Shown here: piece after piece, positions 7,705 through 16,858 of the stretch
Layout of the letters: every line of letters begins with the position of its first letter
Position numbering within the stretch: the stretch's first letter is position 1
Source of the DNA: Bacteroidales bacterium UBA3289
Lineage (GTDB): Bacteria; Bacteroidota; Bacteroidia; Bacteroidales; UBA932
Reading direction: 5' to 3'
Length of the DNA stretch: 64,000 nt
Assembly (NCBI GenBank): GCA_002361625.1
Contig: DETL01000008.1
Coordinates: forward strand, 45,131-109,130
Program-made: the position numbers and the translations under genes
Notes under the pieces: generated by a model
The model's input: the letters and a program-made list of their open reading frames with translations, nothing else
What the model was told of the DNA's origin: nothing
Databases searched by the model: none

Positions 7705-8160
7705 CTACTCGTGGCGGGCGAAACGCTCCTCCGCCAGCCGTTCCCACCGGGTGCCGGGACGGCCGTAATTCACGTAAGGATAGATGGAAATGCCGCCGCG
7801 CGGGGTGAACAGCCCGGTCACTTCGATGTACTTGGGATCCATCAGCTTGATGAGGTCCTTCATGATGATGTTCACGACATCCTCATGGAAATCGCCGTGG
7901 CTGCGGAAACTGAACAGATACAGTTTCAGGCTCTTGGACTCCACCATCCGCACGTCCGGGATGTAGCTGATCCGGATCTCGGCGAAGTCCGGCTGGCCGG
8001 TGATGGGGCAGAGCGTCGTGAATTCCGGGCAGTTGAAACGGACCCAGTAGTCGTGGTCGGGATGCTGGTTTTCAAACGTTTCCAGCACCTCGGGAGCGTA
8101 GTCCTGGCTGTAGGTGGTCTGACGGCCCAGGCTCTTGAGATCTTCGGGATTGCGTGCCAT
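7705..8160 (-). CDS. queF: NADPH-dependent preQ0 reductase
   Basis: 151-aa short-form (YkvM-type) QueF, which reduces 7-cyano-7-deazaguanine to 7-aminomethyl-7-deazaguanine for queuosine in tRNA. The substrate-binding cysteine is in [23 protein letters not shown] is the QueF signature, and FHEDVVN holds the conserved catalytic region. The frame is open upstream, but [12 protein letters not shown] gives the proper N-terminus and the ATG lies 1 nt after the prfA stop. Hence it is translated from the prfA-queF mRNA. The queuosine synthesis genes queC/D/E are not in the window. Confidence 0.93.
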   Translation of the reverse strand: MARNPEDLKSLGRQTTYSQDYAPEVLETFENQHPDHDYWVRFNCPEFTTLCPITGQPDFAEIRISYIPDVRMVESKSLKLYLFSFRSHGDFHEDVVNIIMKDLIKLMDPKYIEVTGLFTPRGGISIYPYVNYGRPGTRWERLAEERFARHE

Positions 8161-8161
8161 C

Positions 8162-9259
8162 TTATGCCTCCTCCCCTGCTTCCTTGAGCCGTTCGGCGTT
8201 CTCCGCGATCTGGAGCTGGTCGATGCACTCCTGGATGTCACCGTCCATGAAGACGGGCAGGTTGTACATGCTCCAGCCAATGCGGTGGTCCGTCACGCGG
8301 CCCTGCGGATAGTTGTACGTACGGATCTTGGCGGAGCGGTCGCCGGTGGAGACCATGGTCTTGCGCTTCGCGGCAATGCCGTCCAGGTATTTCTGGTGCT
8401 CCAGGTTGTACAGACGGGTACGGAGTTCCTCCATCGCCCGGTCCAGATTCTTGAGCTGGGAACGCTCCTCCTGGCACTGGACCACGAGACCCGACGGGAT
8501 ATGGGTCAGGCGCACGGCGGAATAGGTCGTGTTCACGCCCTGTCCGCCCGGGCCGGAGGCGCAGAAGAGGTCCTTGCGGATATCGGCAGGATTCAGTTCC
8601 ACGTCAAACTCGCCGGCTTCCGGGAACACGGCCACGGAGGCGGCCGACGTCTGGATACGGCCCTGGGTTTCCGTCTGCGGGACGCGCTGGACGCGGTGCA
8701 CGCCGGATTCGTACTTCATGATGCCATAGACCCCGTCCTGGCTGGAGGAGAGCTTGAAGACGATCTGCTTGAAGCCGCCGGCCGTACCGGGAGCCTGGTC
8801 GGTAACCTCGAGCTTCCAGCCGCGGCGTTCGGCGAAATGCTGGTACATGCGGAACAGGTCGCCGGCGAAGATCGCCGCCTCGTCGCCACCGGTACCGCCA
8901 CGGATTTCCACCATGGCGTTCTTGGAGTCGTCCGGATCGGCCGGGATGAGGAGGAGCTTGATGTTCTGCTCCATGTCGGGAAGCTTGGGCTCGATTTCGT
9001 TCACTTCCTCGCGTGCCATCTCCCGGAGGTCCTCGTCCTTCTCGTTCATGAGGATATCCTTCGCCTGTGACAATTCGTCCAGCATGCGCTTATACTCCAG
9101 TCCGGCAGTGATGATGGGCTGCAGTTCCTTGTAGTCCTTGTTCAGCTGCACGAACTTCTTCATGTCCGCGATGACGGCCGGGTCCGCGAGGGACTCTTCC
9201 AGCTTCTTGTATTTGTCCTGGAGGCTCAGGACCTTGTCCAGCAATGTATTCTCTGCCAT
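8162..9259 (-). CDS. prfA: Peptide chain release factor 1
   Basis: 365-aa class I release factor that reads UAA and UAG and hydrolyses peptidyl-tRNA. The GGQ motif is in [19 protein letters not shown], and the RF1-specific P-x-T anticodon-like tripeptide occurs as PQT in [15 protein letters not shown], which separates it from RF2 (SPF). GGTGGDEAA marks domain 1/2. The length is standard. A -7 box TATCTTTGC at 9278-9286 places the promoter about 20 nt before the ATG. It is co-transcribed with queF. Confidence 0.96.
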   Translation of the reverse strand: MAENTLLDKVLSLQDKYKKLEESLADPAVIADMKKFVQLNKDYKELQPIITAGLEYKRMLDELSQAKDILMNEKDEDLREMAREEVNEIEPKLPDMEQNIKLLLIPADPDDSKNAMVEIRGGTGGDEAAIFAGDLFRMYQHFAERRGWKLEVTDQAPGTAGGFKQIVFKLSSSQDGVYGIMKYESGVHRVQRVPQTETQGRIQTSAASVAVFPEAGEFDVELNPADIRKDLFCASGPGGQGVNTTYSAVRLTHIPSGLVVQCQEERSQLKNLDRAMEELRTRLYNLEHQKYLDGIAAKRKTMVSTGDRSAKIRTYNYPQGRVTDHRIGWSMYNLPVFMDGDIQECIDQLQIAENAERLKEAGEEA

Positions 9260-9277
9260 ATAAATCTGATTCAGTCT

Positions 9278-9286
9278 GCAAAGATA
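9278..9286 (-). promoter_or_regulatory. -7 promoter box of prfA-queF
   Basis: TATCTTTGC on the minus strand, ideal match to TAnnTTTG plus C, 18 nt before the prfA ATG. No TTG at the usual distance. Confidence 0.6.
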
Positions 9287-9310
9287 CGGATTTTTCTCCG
9301 ATATCCCACA

Positions 9311-10102
9311 TCACAGCCCCTTGGCCTTCCCTTCGTCCCAGATGGCGTCCATCTGGGCAAGGGTGAGGTCGGCGAGCTTGCGGCCGCTCTGCAGGACCTG
9401 TTCCTCCATGTAGGAGAAACGCCGGCGGAACTTGCTGCAGGCACCGTTCAAGGCCGCTTCCGGGTCGATGCCGTAGAGCCGGGAAGCGTTGATGACGGCG
9501 AACAGCAGGTCGCCGAACTCCTCCTCCATGTGCTTCGGATCGTTCTCTTCGCAGGCTTCCATCGCTTCGCCGCATTCCTCCTGCACCTTGGGCCAGACAT
9601 CTTCCTTTTGTTCCCAGTCAAAGCCGCAGCCCCGGGCCTTCTCCTGCATGGACAGGGCCTTGAGGATGGCGGGCATGGCATCGGGAATGCCCGCCATGAC
9701 GCGCTTGTTCCCGTCCTTTTCCTTCGCCTTCACGAGTTCCCAGGTGTCGGCGATCTCCTTCGCCGTGGTGGGTTTGCCGGCCTCGGGGCCGAAGACGTGC
9801 GGATGGCGGAAAACCATCTTGTCGCACACTTTGTTCAGGGAATCGGCGATGTCGAAGGCACCTTCCTCCTCGCCGATGCAGGCGTAGAAAACCATGTGGT
9901 ACAGGAGGTCGCCGATTTCCTTGGCCGTTCCCTGGCGGTCGCCTTTCAGGATGGTGTCACTGAGTTCATAAACCTCTTCTTCGGTCATGGGACGGATGGT
10001 CTCGATGGTCTGGGCAGCGTTCCAGGGGCATTCTTTCCGGAGCTTATCCATGATATCCAGCAGCCGGCCGAAAGCGGCTACCTTTTCTTCTCTTGTATGC
10101 AT
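9311..10102 (-). CDS. mazG: Nucleoside triphosphate pyrophosphohydrolase MazG
   Basis: 263-aa tandem-domain MazG, which hydrolyses (d)NTPs to monophosphates and pyrophosphate, a housecleaning and stress-related role. The first domain shows ECPWNAAQTIETIRPMTEEEVYEL and KEIGDLLYHMVFYA; the second repeats the EExxE...ExxD pattern with EECGEAMEA and EEEFGDLLFAVIN. The ATG at 10102 is preferred over a TTG five codons upstream because the -7 box (10122-10130) would leave a 20-nt leader. It stands alone, divergent from the CoA-transferase gene. Confidence 0.93.
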   Translation of the reverse strand: MHTREEKVAAFGRLLDIMDKLRKECPWNAAQTIETIRPMTEEEVYELSDTILKGDRQGTAKEIGDLLYHMVFYACIGEEEGAFDIADSLNKVCDKMVFRHPHVFGPEAGKPTTAKEIADTWELVKAKEKDGNKRVMAGIPDAMPAILKALSMQEKARGCGFDWEQKEDVWPKVQEECGEAMEACEENDPKHMEEEFGDLLFAVINASRLYGIDPEAALNGACSKFRRRFSYMEEQVLQSGRKLADLTLAQMDAIWDEGKAKGL

Positions 10103-10119
10103 ATTATTCGGATTCAATC

Positions 10120-10152
10120 TTGCAAATATACAAAGAATCTACGTATCTTTGC
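10120..10152. promoter_or_regulatory. Divergent promoter region, mazG and CoA-transferase
   Basis: Minus-strand TATATTTGC (10122-10130) serves mazG. Plus-strand TATCTTTGC (10144-10152) with TTG at 10120-10122 (21-bp spacing) serves the CoA-transferase gene whose ATG is 12 nt downstream. The two promoters overlap, so they may compete. Confidence 0.6.
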
Positions 10153-10163
10153 GCGTTTGAGCA

Positions 10164-11456
10164 ATGAAGCCAATGTCTTACATATCAGCCGATGAGGCCG
10201 TGCAGGGCGTCCGGAACGGGGATCACATCCACCTTTCCAGCATCGCCAGCGTTCCCCACGCGCTCATCGACGCCCTGTGCCGCAAGGCCGGCACGCTGCG
10301 GGACTTGCACTTCCATCATTTCCATACGGAAGGTCCGGCACCTTACGGATCGAAAGAGTATGAAGGCGTTTTCTTCGACCAGGGATTCTTCGTCGGCCCG
10401 AACGTACGGAAATCCGTCCAGGAAGGGTATGCCGACTATATTCCCACGCACCTGAGCGAATCGCAGGCCATGTACCGCAGCGGCGCCCTCCCGTGCGACG
10501 TGGCCATGGTTCAGGTTTCCCAGCCGGTGGACGGCCTGGTGTCCCTGGGCACCTCGGTGGACTGTTCCATCGCCGCCCTGGAAGTGGCCCGCCTGAAGCT
10601 GGCGGTGGTCAATCCCAACGTTCCCTTCGCGTACGGCGACCTGATTCCCGTGGACCGTTTCGACGCCCTAGTGTGGGACGAAACTCCCTTGTTCACAAAG
10701 GATTACGTAGAGCCGACCGCCACCGACCGCCTGATCGGCCGGAACTGTTCGGAACTTGTTCCCGACGGAGCCTGCCTGCAGATGGGCATCGGGGCCCTGC
10801 CCAACGCCGTCTGCTCGGAGCTCACGGGGCACAAGCACCTGGGACTCCATACGGAGATGTTCGCGGACGGCGCCCTGGAACTGATCCGGAAGGGTATCAT
10901 CGACGGATCCTGCAAGAAGATCGATACCGGGAAGATCGTCGCATCGTTCCTCCTCGGTTCGCAGCAGGTGTATGATTTCATCGACCGGAATCCGTCTGTC
11001 CAGATGCGGGACATCGCCTACACGAACGACCCCTGGGTCATCTCCCGCAATCCGCAGGTGGTATCCATCAACTCGGCCACGGAAATCGACCTGACCGGAC
11101 AGGTGTGCGCCGATTCCATCGGCACACGCATCTACTCCGGAACCGGCGGCCAGCTGGACTTTGTCCGGGGTGCCAAGATGTCCGAAGGCGGCAAGGCCAT
11201 CATCGCCCTGGCTTCCCGCACGGCGAAACTCGCTCCCAAGATCGTTCCCACGCTGAAACCCGGCGCCGGCGTCGTCACGCCCCGGGCCGACGTGCAGTGG
11301 GTCGTCACCGAATACGGTGCCGTCAATCTCTACGGCAAATCCCTCCAGGAACGCGCCCGGCTCCTCATCTCCATCGCCCATCCCGACGACCGGGAGGCCC
11401 TGGACCGCGCCGCGTTCGACCGATTCGGGCCGCACTGGCACCATGTCTCGCTTTAA
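10164..11456 (+). CDS. Acetyl-CoA hydrolase/CoA-transferase family protein
   Basis: 430-aa member of the family that includes 4-hydroxybutyrate CoA-transferase, butyryl-CoA:acetate CoA-transferase and succinyl-CoA:acetate transferase. The likely catalytic glutamate is E231 in LGLHTEMFADG, preceded by LQMGIGALPNAV, and IYSGTGGQLDFVRGA is the conserved CoA-binding glycine stretch. It faces the etfB-etfA-acyl-CoA dehydrogenase operon across a terminator, which suggests work on a short-chain acyl-CoA such as butyryl- or 4-hydroxybutyryl-CoA; that substrate is inference. The ATG fits the promoter at 10120-10152. Direct hydrolysis is less likely than CoA transfer. Confidence 0.87.
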   Translation: MKPMSYISADEAVQGVRNGDHIHLSSIASVPHALIDALCRKAGTLRDLHFHHFHTEGPAPYGSKEYEGVFFDQGFFVGPNVRKSVQEGYADYIPTHLSESQAMYRSGALPCDVAMVQVSQPVDGLVSLGTSVDCSIAALEVARLKLAVVNPNVPFAYGDLIPVDRFDALVWDETPLFTKDYVEPTATDRLIGRNCSELVPDGACLQMGIGALPNAVCSELTGHKHLGLHTEMFADGALELIRKGIIDGSCKKIDTGKIVASFLLGSQQVYDFIDRNPSVQMRDIAYTNDPWVISRNPQVVSINSATEIDLTGQVCADSIGTRIYSGTGGQLDFVRGAKMSEGGKAIIALASRTAKLAPKIVPTLKPGAGVVTPRADVQWVVTEYGAVNLYGKSLQERARLLISIAHPDDREALDRAAFDRFGPHWHHVSL

Positions 11457-11496
11457 GGCGTCGAATACAACAGGCTCGTTATCAAAGAATTATGCA

Positions 11497-11528
11497 AAAG
11501 TACCCGGGAATAATTTCCCGGGTACTTT
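11497..11528. terminator. Bidirectional terminator
   Basis: A perfect 14-bp stem, AAAGTACCCGGGAA (11497-11510) with TTCCCGGGTACTTT (11515-11528), loop TAAT. It lies between the convergent CoA-transferase and acyl-CoA dehydrogenase genes, with A-rich left and T-rich right stem bases so it can act on both strands. Confidence 0.85.
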
Positions 11529-11579
11529 CATATAAAGAACTAGTGATCAACAACTTACATTCGACGCTTCCGGGCAGGT

Positions 11580-13295
11580 CTATGCCTGCACGGCGCGGAA
11601 TGCGTCGAGGTCTTCGGCCTTGAAGGCCCGGATGTAAGCGCTCTTGCCCTCCACGGTCTCCTCGGCCATGCGTACCATCACCTGGGCGGACTTTCCGAAG
11701 AGCTCCGGCGCCGCCGTCGCGTCACGAAGCAGCAGCAGGGACATCACGATTTCGCCTGTCATGTCGTAGAGACGGCGGGCCAGGAAATCCTGGACCTCCT
11801 GATTCTCAAAGGCTTTCACCGCTGCAATGGAGGCATCGTAGAAGTCAGCGAGGGCGGCGACACGGGCGCGGAGCGGCTCCAGGGCCTCGGACACCGGCTC
11901 GGCCAGCATCCCGCGGATGATTTCGGAATACGTGCCGTTCGTAATGTAACGGACGGCCGCGACAACCTGCAGCTGTGTCGTTCCTTCATAAATGGAGAAG
12001 ATACGCGCATCACGCATCAGGCGCTGGCACTTGTACTCCATGATGAAACCGGAACCGCCATGGACGGACACGCAGTCGTAGGCGTTCTGGTTCGCATACT
12101 CGGAGGTCATACCCTTGCACAGGGGCGTGAAGGCGTCGGCCAGGCGGGTGTATTTCTTCATCTCGGCGCGTTCCTCCGGCGTGAGCGTCCGGTCGCGCTG
12201 GATGTCCTCCAGGCACTTGTAGATATCCACATGGGCCGCCGTATGGTACAGGAGGCTGCGACCGCCGTCCAGCTTCGCCTTCATGCGGCTGAGCATGTCG
12301 TACACACCCGGGAAGTGCTCGATGGTCTGGCCGAACTGGGCGCGTTCGGAGGCGTATTTGACCGCCTCGTTGTACGCTTCCTGACTCAGGCCGGTGGACT
12401 GGGCGCCGATTCCCAGGCGAGCGCCGTTCATCAGGGCCATCACATACTTGATGAGGCCGAGGCGGGTGCTGCCGCAGAGTTCGGCACGGGCATTCTTATA
12501 AGTCAGTTCGCAGGTCGGGGAGCCATGGATGCCCAGCTTGTGCTCGATATGGCGGACGTTCACGCCGCCCTGGCGCTTGTCATAGATGAACATCGAAAGG
12601 CCGCGTCCGTCGCGGGTTCCCTCCTCACTGCGCGCAAGGACGAGGTGGATGTCGGAATCACCGTTGGTAATGAAGCGCTTCACGCCGTTCAGCAGCCAGC
12701 AGCCCTCTTTCTCGCTCCAGGTGGCCTTGAGCATCACCCGCTGGAGGTCCGATCCGGCATCGGGCTCGGTCAGGTCCATGGACATGGTCTCCCCCGCACA
12801 AATGCGCGGCAGGAACTTCTGCCGCTGCTCCTCGGAGCCGAACTCATAGAGCGTGTCGGCGCAGCTTTGCAGGCTCCAGATGTTCTGGAAGGAGGCATCG
12901 GCCGCACTCACCAGCTCGGAGCACATGCTGAAGACGACGTTCGGGAGGTTCAGCCCGCCGTACCGGCGCGGCTGCGCGACGCCGGTGAGGCCGGCCTTGC
13001 GCATCGCCTCCATATTCTCCACGGTCTTGGAGGCATAGATCATCCGCCCGTTCTCCAGGTGCGGTCCCTCGAGGTCCACGCTCTCGGAATTGGGTTCGAT
13101 GATATTGGCGGCGATGTCGCCGACGATTTCCAGCAGACGCTTGTAATTCTCGATGCAATCCTCATAATCCACGGGGGCATCGGGATAAAGCGCAGCATCC
13201 GCAAAGCCCTTCTCCCGGAGTTCCACGATGCGGCGCATCAGCGGATGGCCCAGGTAAAAGGCGATTTCGGGATGGTCGGTATAATAGTTTGCCAT
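11580..13295 (-). CDS. Acyl-CoA dehydrogenase
   Basis: 571-aa flavoprotein that introduces the 2,3 double bond into acyl-CoA, or reduces enoyl-CoA in fermenters, with electrons exchanged through EtfAB. Diagnostic stretches are MDLTEPDAGSDLQ, LNGVKRFITNGD, YASERAQFGQ and FSIYEGTTQLQ, whose glutamate (about residue 437) is the likely catalytic base. It is about 190 residues longer than the classical 380-aa enzyme, with an N-terminal extension and a C-terminal helical domain as in the larger Bacteroidota type. It is the last gene of etfB-etfA-acd, with 3 nt between etfA and it. Chain length cannot be told from sequence alone. Confidence 0.92.
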   Translation of the reverse strand: MANYYTDHPEIAFYLGHPLMRRIVELREKGFADAALYPDAPVDYEDCIENYKRLLEIVGDIAANIIEPNSESVDLEGPHLENGRMIYASKTVENMEAMRKAGLTGVAQPRRYGGLNLPNVVFSMCSELVSAADASFQNIWSLQSCADTLYEFGSEEQRQKFLPRICAGETMSMDLTEPDAGSDLQRVMLKATWSEKEGCWLLNGVKRFITNGDSDIHLVLARSEEGTRDGRGLSMFIYDKRQGGVNVRHIEHKLGIHGSPTCELTYKNARAELCGSTRLGLIKYVMALMNGARLGIGAQSTGLSQEAYNEAVKYASERAQFGQTIEHFPGVYDMLSRMKAKLDGGRSLLYHTAAHVDIYKCLEDIQRDRTLTPEERAEMKKYTRLADAFTPLCKGMTSEYANQNAYDCVSVHGGSGFIMEYKCQRLMRDARIFSIYEGTTQLQVVAAVRYITNGTYSEIIRGMLAEPVSEALEPLRARVAALADFYDASIAAVKAFENQEVQDFLARRLYDMTGEIVMSLLLLRDATAAPELFGKSAQVMVRMAEETVEGKSAYIRAFKAEDLDAFRAVQA

Positions 13296-13298
13296 AGT

Positions 13299-14321
13299 TT
13301 ACTTGCTGTTTTTCCGGTAATACTTAATGAGCTTCGGGATCACTTCCTCCACGGTTCCGACGATCACATAGTCGGCGATTTTGTTGATGGGGGCGTCCGG
13401 ATCGGAATTCACGCTGATGATGATACTGCTGTCCTGCATGCCGGCGATGTGCTGGATCTGGCCGCTGATTCCGCAGGCGATATAGACCTTCGGGTGCACG
13501 GTGACACCGGTCTGGCCCACCTGGCGGTCGGCATCGCAGAAGCCCGCATCCACGGCGGCACGGCTGGCGCCCACCTCCGCATGGAGCACCTTAGCGAGGT
13601 CGAACAGCATGTCGAACCCTTCCTTGGAACCCATTCCATAACCACCTGACACAACAATGGATGCTCCCTTCAGGTTATGCTTGGCGGCCTCCACGTGATG
13701 GTCCAGGACCTTCACGACATAGGCCTCGGGGCTGACATACTGAGACACCTCGGGATAGACGACCTCCCCGCGGTAGGAGCCCGCATAGGTGGCCTTCTGC
13801 ATGACGCCCGAACGGACGGTCGCCATCTGCGGACGGTGGTCCGGATTCACGATGGTCGCGACGATGTTGCCGCCGAACGCCGGACGGATCTGGTACAGGA
13901 GGTCCTTGTAGGACTTCCCGGTCTTGACATCGTCGAAGTCGCCGATCTCGAGCTGGGTGCAGTCGGCGGTCAGGCCGCTCGTCAGGGACGAGGACACCCG
14001 CGGACCGAGGTCGCGGCCGATGACGGTCGCGCCCATCAGGCAGATCTGGGGCTGTTCCTCCTTGAAGAGGTTCACGAGGATATCGGTATGGGGCGCGGAC
14101 GTGTACGGGAACAGGTCCTTGCCGTCAAATACGAAGAGTTTGTCCACCCCGTACGGGAGGATCTGGGACTCCACGGCGCCCTTGATGCCGGTGCCCGCCA
14201 CCACGGCGTGGAGTTCCACGCCCAGCCGGTCGGCGAGTTTGCGGCCCTTGGTCAGGAGTTCCTGGGAGACCTCGGCAACGACCGTGCCTTCGATCTCGCA
14301 ATATACGAAAACGTTGTTCAT
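13299..14321 (-). CDS. etfA: Electron transfer flavoprotein subunit alpha
   Basis: 340-aa EtfA, the FAD-binding partner of EtfB. The C-terminal FAD domain is clear: VSGGYGMGSKEGFDM, GASRAAVDAG, RQVGQTGVTVHPKVY and ISGQIQHIAGMQDS, followed by APINKIADYVIVG. ATG at 14321 gives the normal N-terminus; the upstream open frame would overlap etfB. It lies between etfB (4 nt gap) and the acyl-CoA dehydrogenase, the standard set for moving electrons between acyl-CoA and another carrier. Whether this Etf bifurcates to ferredoxin cannot be decided without alignment. Confidence 0.94.
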   Translation of the reverse strand: MNNVFVYCEIEGTVVAEVSQELLTKGRKLADRLGVELHAVVAGTGIKGAVESQILPYGVDKLFVFDGKDLFPYTSAPHTDILVNLFKEEQPQICLMGATVIGRDLGPRVSSSLTSGLTADCTQLEIGDFDDVKTGKSYKDLLYQIRPAFGGNIVATIVNPDHRPQMATVRSGVMQKATYAGSYRGEVVYPEVSQYVSPEAYVVKVLDHHVEAAKHNLKGASIVVSGGYGMGSKEGFDMLFDLAKVLHAEVGASRAAVDAGFCDADRQVGQTGVTVHPKVYIACGISGQIQHIAGMQDSSIIISVNSDPDAPINKIADYVIVGTVEEVIPKLIKYYRKNSK

Positions 14322-14325
14322 AGTT

Positions 14326-15195
14326 CTAGCCGATAATCTTTTCACTGATCAGTTCCCGGATGAGGCCCTCCACGTCCGCGTCGGAAGCGGTGAGGGTCTT
14401 GCTTTCCTTGGCCTGGAAGACGATGTTCTGCACGGACTTCACCCGCGTCGGGGAGCCTGCGAAACCGCACTGGGCCGGGTCACCGTCCACATCGGCCACG
14501 CTCCACTGGGTGAGCGTGAGGTAGGGGCGCTCCGCATAGAGGGAGGCACGGGGATCGTCGGCGGGCCTTTCGGAAGGGCAGGTCGCGTACTTGTATTTCA
14601 TCACGAGCTTGACGTTCTGCGGGCGGCAGGGAGCGGCGGTGCCGTTCACGGTGACCACCAGCGGAAGCGGGGCCTCCACGGTTTCCACGCCCCCGTCGAT
14701 GGCGCGGCGGATGGTCGCCTTTCCGTCTTCCACCTTCAGGATTTCCTGCGCATAGGTCACCTGGGTCATCCCCAGTTTCTCGGCAACCTGCGGACCCACC
14801 TGGGCGGTATCGCCGTCGATGGCCTGGCGGCCGCCGAGCACGAGGTCCACCCCGCCGATCTTTTTGATCGCGGTGGCCAGGGCGTAGGAGGTGGCGAGGG
14901 TATCGGCTCCGGCAAAGAGCCGGTCGGTCAGGAGGAAGCCGTCATCGGCCCCGCGGAAGAGGCCCTGGCGGATGATTTCTCCGGCCCGGGGCGGGCCCAT
15001 GGTCAGGATGGAGACGGTGGATCCCGGATTCTGCTCCTTCAGGCGCAGGGCCTGTTCGAGCGCATTCAGGTCGTCGGGGTTGAAGATCGCCGGAAGGGCG
15101 GCGCGGTTCACGGTCCCTTCGGCCGTCATGGCGTCTTTGCCCACATGGCGAGTGTCCGGCACTTGCTTGGCCAGGACAACGATTTTCAAAGTCAT
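14326..15195 (-). CDS. etfB: Electron transfer flavoprotein subunit beta
   Basis: 289-aa EtfB, with the adenine-nucleotide-binding fold. Evidence: LKIVVLAKQVPDT at the start, NPDDLNALEQALRLKE, and the signature LGGRQAIDGDTAQVGP around residues 122-137. It leads the etfB-etfA-acd operon. Its upstream 33 nt hold no strong promoter, so transcription may begin with read-through from the ATPase operon behind it or from a weak site. The Etf pair transfers electrons one at a time via FAD to or from the dehydrogenase. Confidence 0.94.
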   Translation of the reverse strand: MTLKIVVLAKQVPDTRHVGKDAMTAEGTVNRAALPAIFNPDDLNALEQALRLKEQNPGSTVSILTMGPPRAGEIIRQGLFRGADDGFLLTDRLFAGADTLATSYALATAIKKIGGVDLVLGGRQAIDGDTAQVGPQVAEKLGMTQVTYAQEILKVEDGKATIRRAIDGGVETVEAPLPLVVTVNGTAAPCRPQNVKLVMKYKYATCPSERPADDPRASLYAERPYLTLTQWSVADVDGDPAQCGFAGSPTRVKSVQNIVFQAKESKTLTASDADVEGLIRELISEKIIG

Positions 15196-15228
15196 ATGTC
15201 GATTCAGGTTTTAGGGAGCGTCGGGGAA

Positions 15229-15257
15229 GGGGAACCTGCTATTTGATCAGGTTCCCC
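15229..15257 (-). terminator. Stem-loop over the end of the HerA-like ATPase gene
   Basis: GGGGAACCTG (15229-15238) and CAGGTTCCCC (15248-15257) form a perfect 10-bp stem; the 9-nt loop contains the TAG stop of the upstream operon's last gene. The tail is TTCCCC on the minus strand, so it is a weak intrinsic terminator or an RNA-stabilising end in front of etfB. Confidence 0.55.
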
Positions 15258-16855
15258 AGGATGCTCCGCGTCAGTTCTTTCGTAATCGTGTTCGTCGCCG
15301 ACCGGGTCGCCTTCTGGACGGCCTTCTTCGTCGTGGACGTCGTAGATTTCTTCTTGGTCCCGCTCACTTTGCCGGAGACGGAATCGGCCACGGAAGCGGC
15401 TACGACACCGGTCACGGCGGTGATGATGGATTTCAGGACCTTGGAGGCGATGCTGTTCTTCGCCTTCTTCTTGGCCTCTTTCTCCGCCTTGGCCTGTTCC
15501 TTGGCCTGGAGGGCGGCCTCTTTCTCCGCCTTTTCCTGCGCCTCGATTTCCGCCTTCTGCCGCTCGGCTTCAGCCGTTGCGGCAACCAGGATCTCGTAAG
15601 CGCTCTCCCGGTCGATCGGATTGTCGTACCGGCCCCAGAGGCGGGACTGCTTGATGATCTGGGCCCGCTGGTCCTCGGTGACGGCACCGATCTGGCTCAG
15701 CGGGAAGAGGATCTTCGCCCGCTCGACCATGGACGGAGCGCCCTTCTCGTCCAGGAAGGAAACGAGGGCTTCGCCGGTCTCGAGCTGGAGGATGGCTTCG
15801 TAGGTGTCGAAAGCGGGATTCGCCCGGAACGTCTCCGCGGCAACCTTGACCGCCTTCTGGTCCTTGGGGGTATAGGCCCGCAGAGCGTGCTGGACGCGGT
15901 TTCCGAGCTGGCCGAGGATATTCTCCGGAATGTCGGTCGGACTCTGGGTGATGAAGTAAATGCCGACGCCCTTGGAACGGATGAGGCGGATCACCTGCTC
16001 GATCTTGGCCGTGAGGGCACGGGAGGTGCCGTCAAAGAGCATGTGGGCCTCGTCGAAGAAGAAGACGAGCTTCGGAAGATCCAGGTCGCCGACTTCCGGA
16101 AGGGTGGTATAGAGTTCCGACAGGAGCCACAGGAGGAAGGTGGAATAGAGCTTGGGTTTGAGCATGAGCTTGTCCGCCGCCAGGACGTTCATCACGCCCT
16201 TTCCGCCCTCGCACTGCAGGAGGTCGTAGATGTCGAAGGCCGGCTCGCCGAAGAACTTCTCCGCGCCCTGGCTTTCAAGGCCCAGGAGCGCACGCTGGAT
16301 AGCCCCGATGGAAGCCGTGGACACATTGCCGTACTGGGTGGTGTACTCCGCCGCGTTCTGGCCCACGAAATTGAGCATGGCGCGCAGGTCCTTCAGGTCG
16401 ATCAGAAGGAGGCCGTTGTCGTCGGCGATCTTGAAGACGATGTTCAGGACGCCTGTCTGCGTCTCGTTGAGTTCCATCAGGCGGCCCAGCAGGTCCGGGC
16501 CCATGTCGGAGATCGTCGCACGCATGGGATGGCCCTGCTCGCCATAGACGTCGAAGAAACGCACCGGACAGCTCTGGAACTGCGGGTCCTCAATGCCGAA
16601 CTCGGGCAGGCGCTTCTGGATGAATCCGGAGAGCTTGCCGCTCTGGCTGATGCCGGAGAGGTCGCCCTTCATGTCGGCCATGAAGCAAGGGACGCCGGCC
16701 TGGCAGAAGGTCTCGGCGATGACCTGCAGGGTGACCGTCTTGCCGGTACCGGTGGCGCCGGCGATGAGTCCGTGACGGTTCGCCATCTTTCCGCAGAGGG
16801 AAATGGGACCATTGGAAGAGTGGGCCACGTACAGCCCGCGTTCTTTATCAAGCAT
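15239..16855 (-). CDS. HerA-like ATPase (DUF853 family)
   Basis: 538-aa P-loop ATPase of the HerA/FtsK superfamily, DUF853 (YjgR-like). Walker A is [14 protein letters not shown] near residues 31-44, [14 protein letters not shown] is Walker B, and [29 protein letters not shown] carries the sensor region. After about residue 410 the protein becomes an Ala/Lys/Glu-rich coiled coil and then a basic Ser/Thr/Lys tail. No NurA nuclease partner is nearby and no membrane helix is present, so a DNA-repair role is only possible. It ends an operon with cstA 3 nt upstream. Confidence 0.87.
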   Translation of the reverse strand: MLDKERGLYVAHSSNGPISLCGKMANRHGLIAGATGTGKTVTLQVIAETFCQAGVPCFMADMKGDLSGISQSGKLSGFIQKRLPEFGIEDPQFQSCPVRFFDVYGEQGHPMRATISDMGPDLLGRLMELNETQTGVLNIVFKIADDNGLLLIDLKDLRAMLNFVGQNAAEYTTQYGNVSTASIGAIQRALLGLESQGAEKFFGEPAFDIYDLLQCEGGKGVMNVLAADKLMLKPKLYSTFLLWLLSELYTTLPEVGDLDLPKLVFFFDEAHMLFDGTSRALTAKIEQVIRLIRSKGVGIYFITQSPTDIPENILGQLGNRVQHALRAYTPKDQKAVKVAAETFRANPAFDTYEAILQLETGEALVSFLDEKGAPSMVERAKILFPLSQIGAVTEDQRAQIIKQSRLWGRYDNPIDRESAYEILVAATAEAERQKAEIEAQEKAEKEAALQAKEQAKAEKEAKKKAKNSIASKVLKSIITAVTGVVAASVADSVSGKVSGTKKKSTTSTTKKAVQKATRSATNTITKELTRSILGNLIK

Positions 16856-16858
16856 ATC

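Noticed and set aside
15239..16855. HerA-like ATPase as part of a HerA-based anti-phage system
   Set aside because: No Sir2, DUF4297 or NurA partner is adjacent; neighbours are cstA and etfB.
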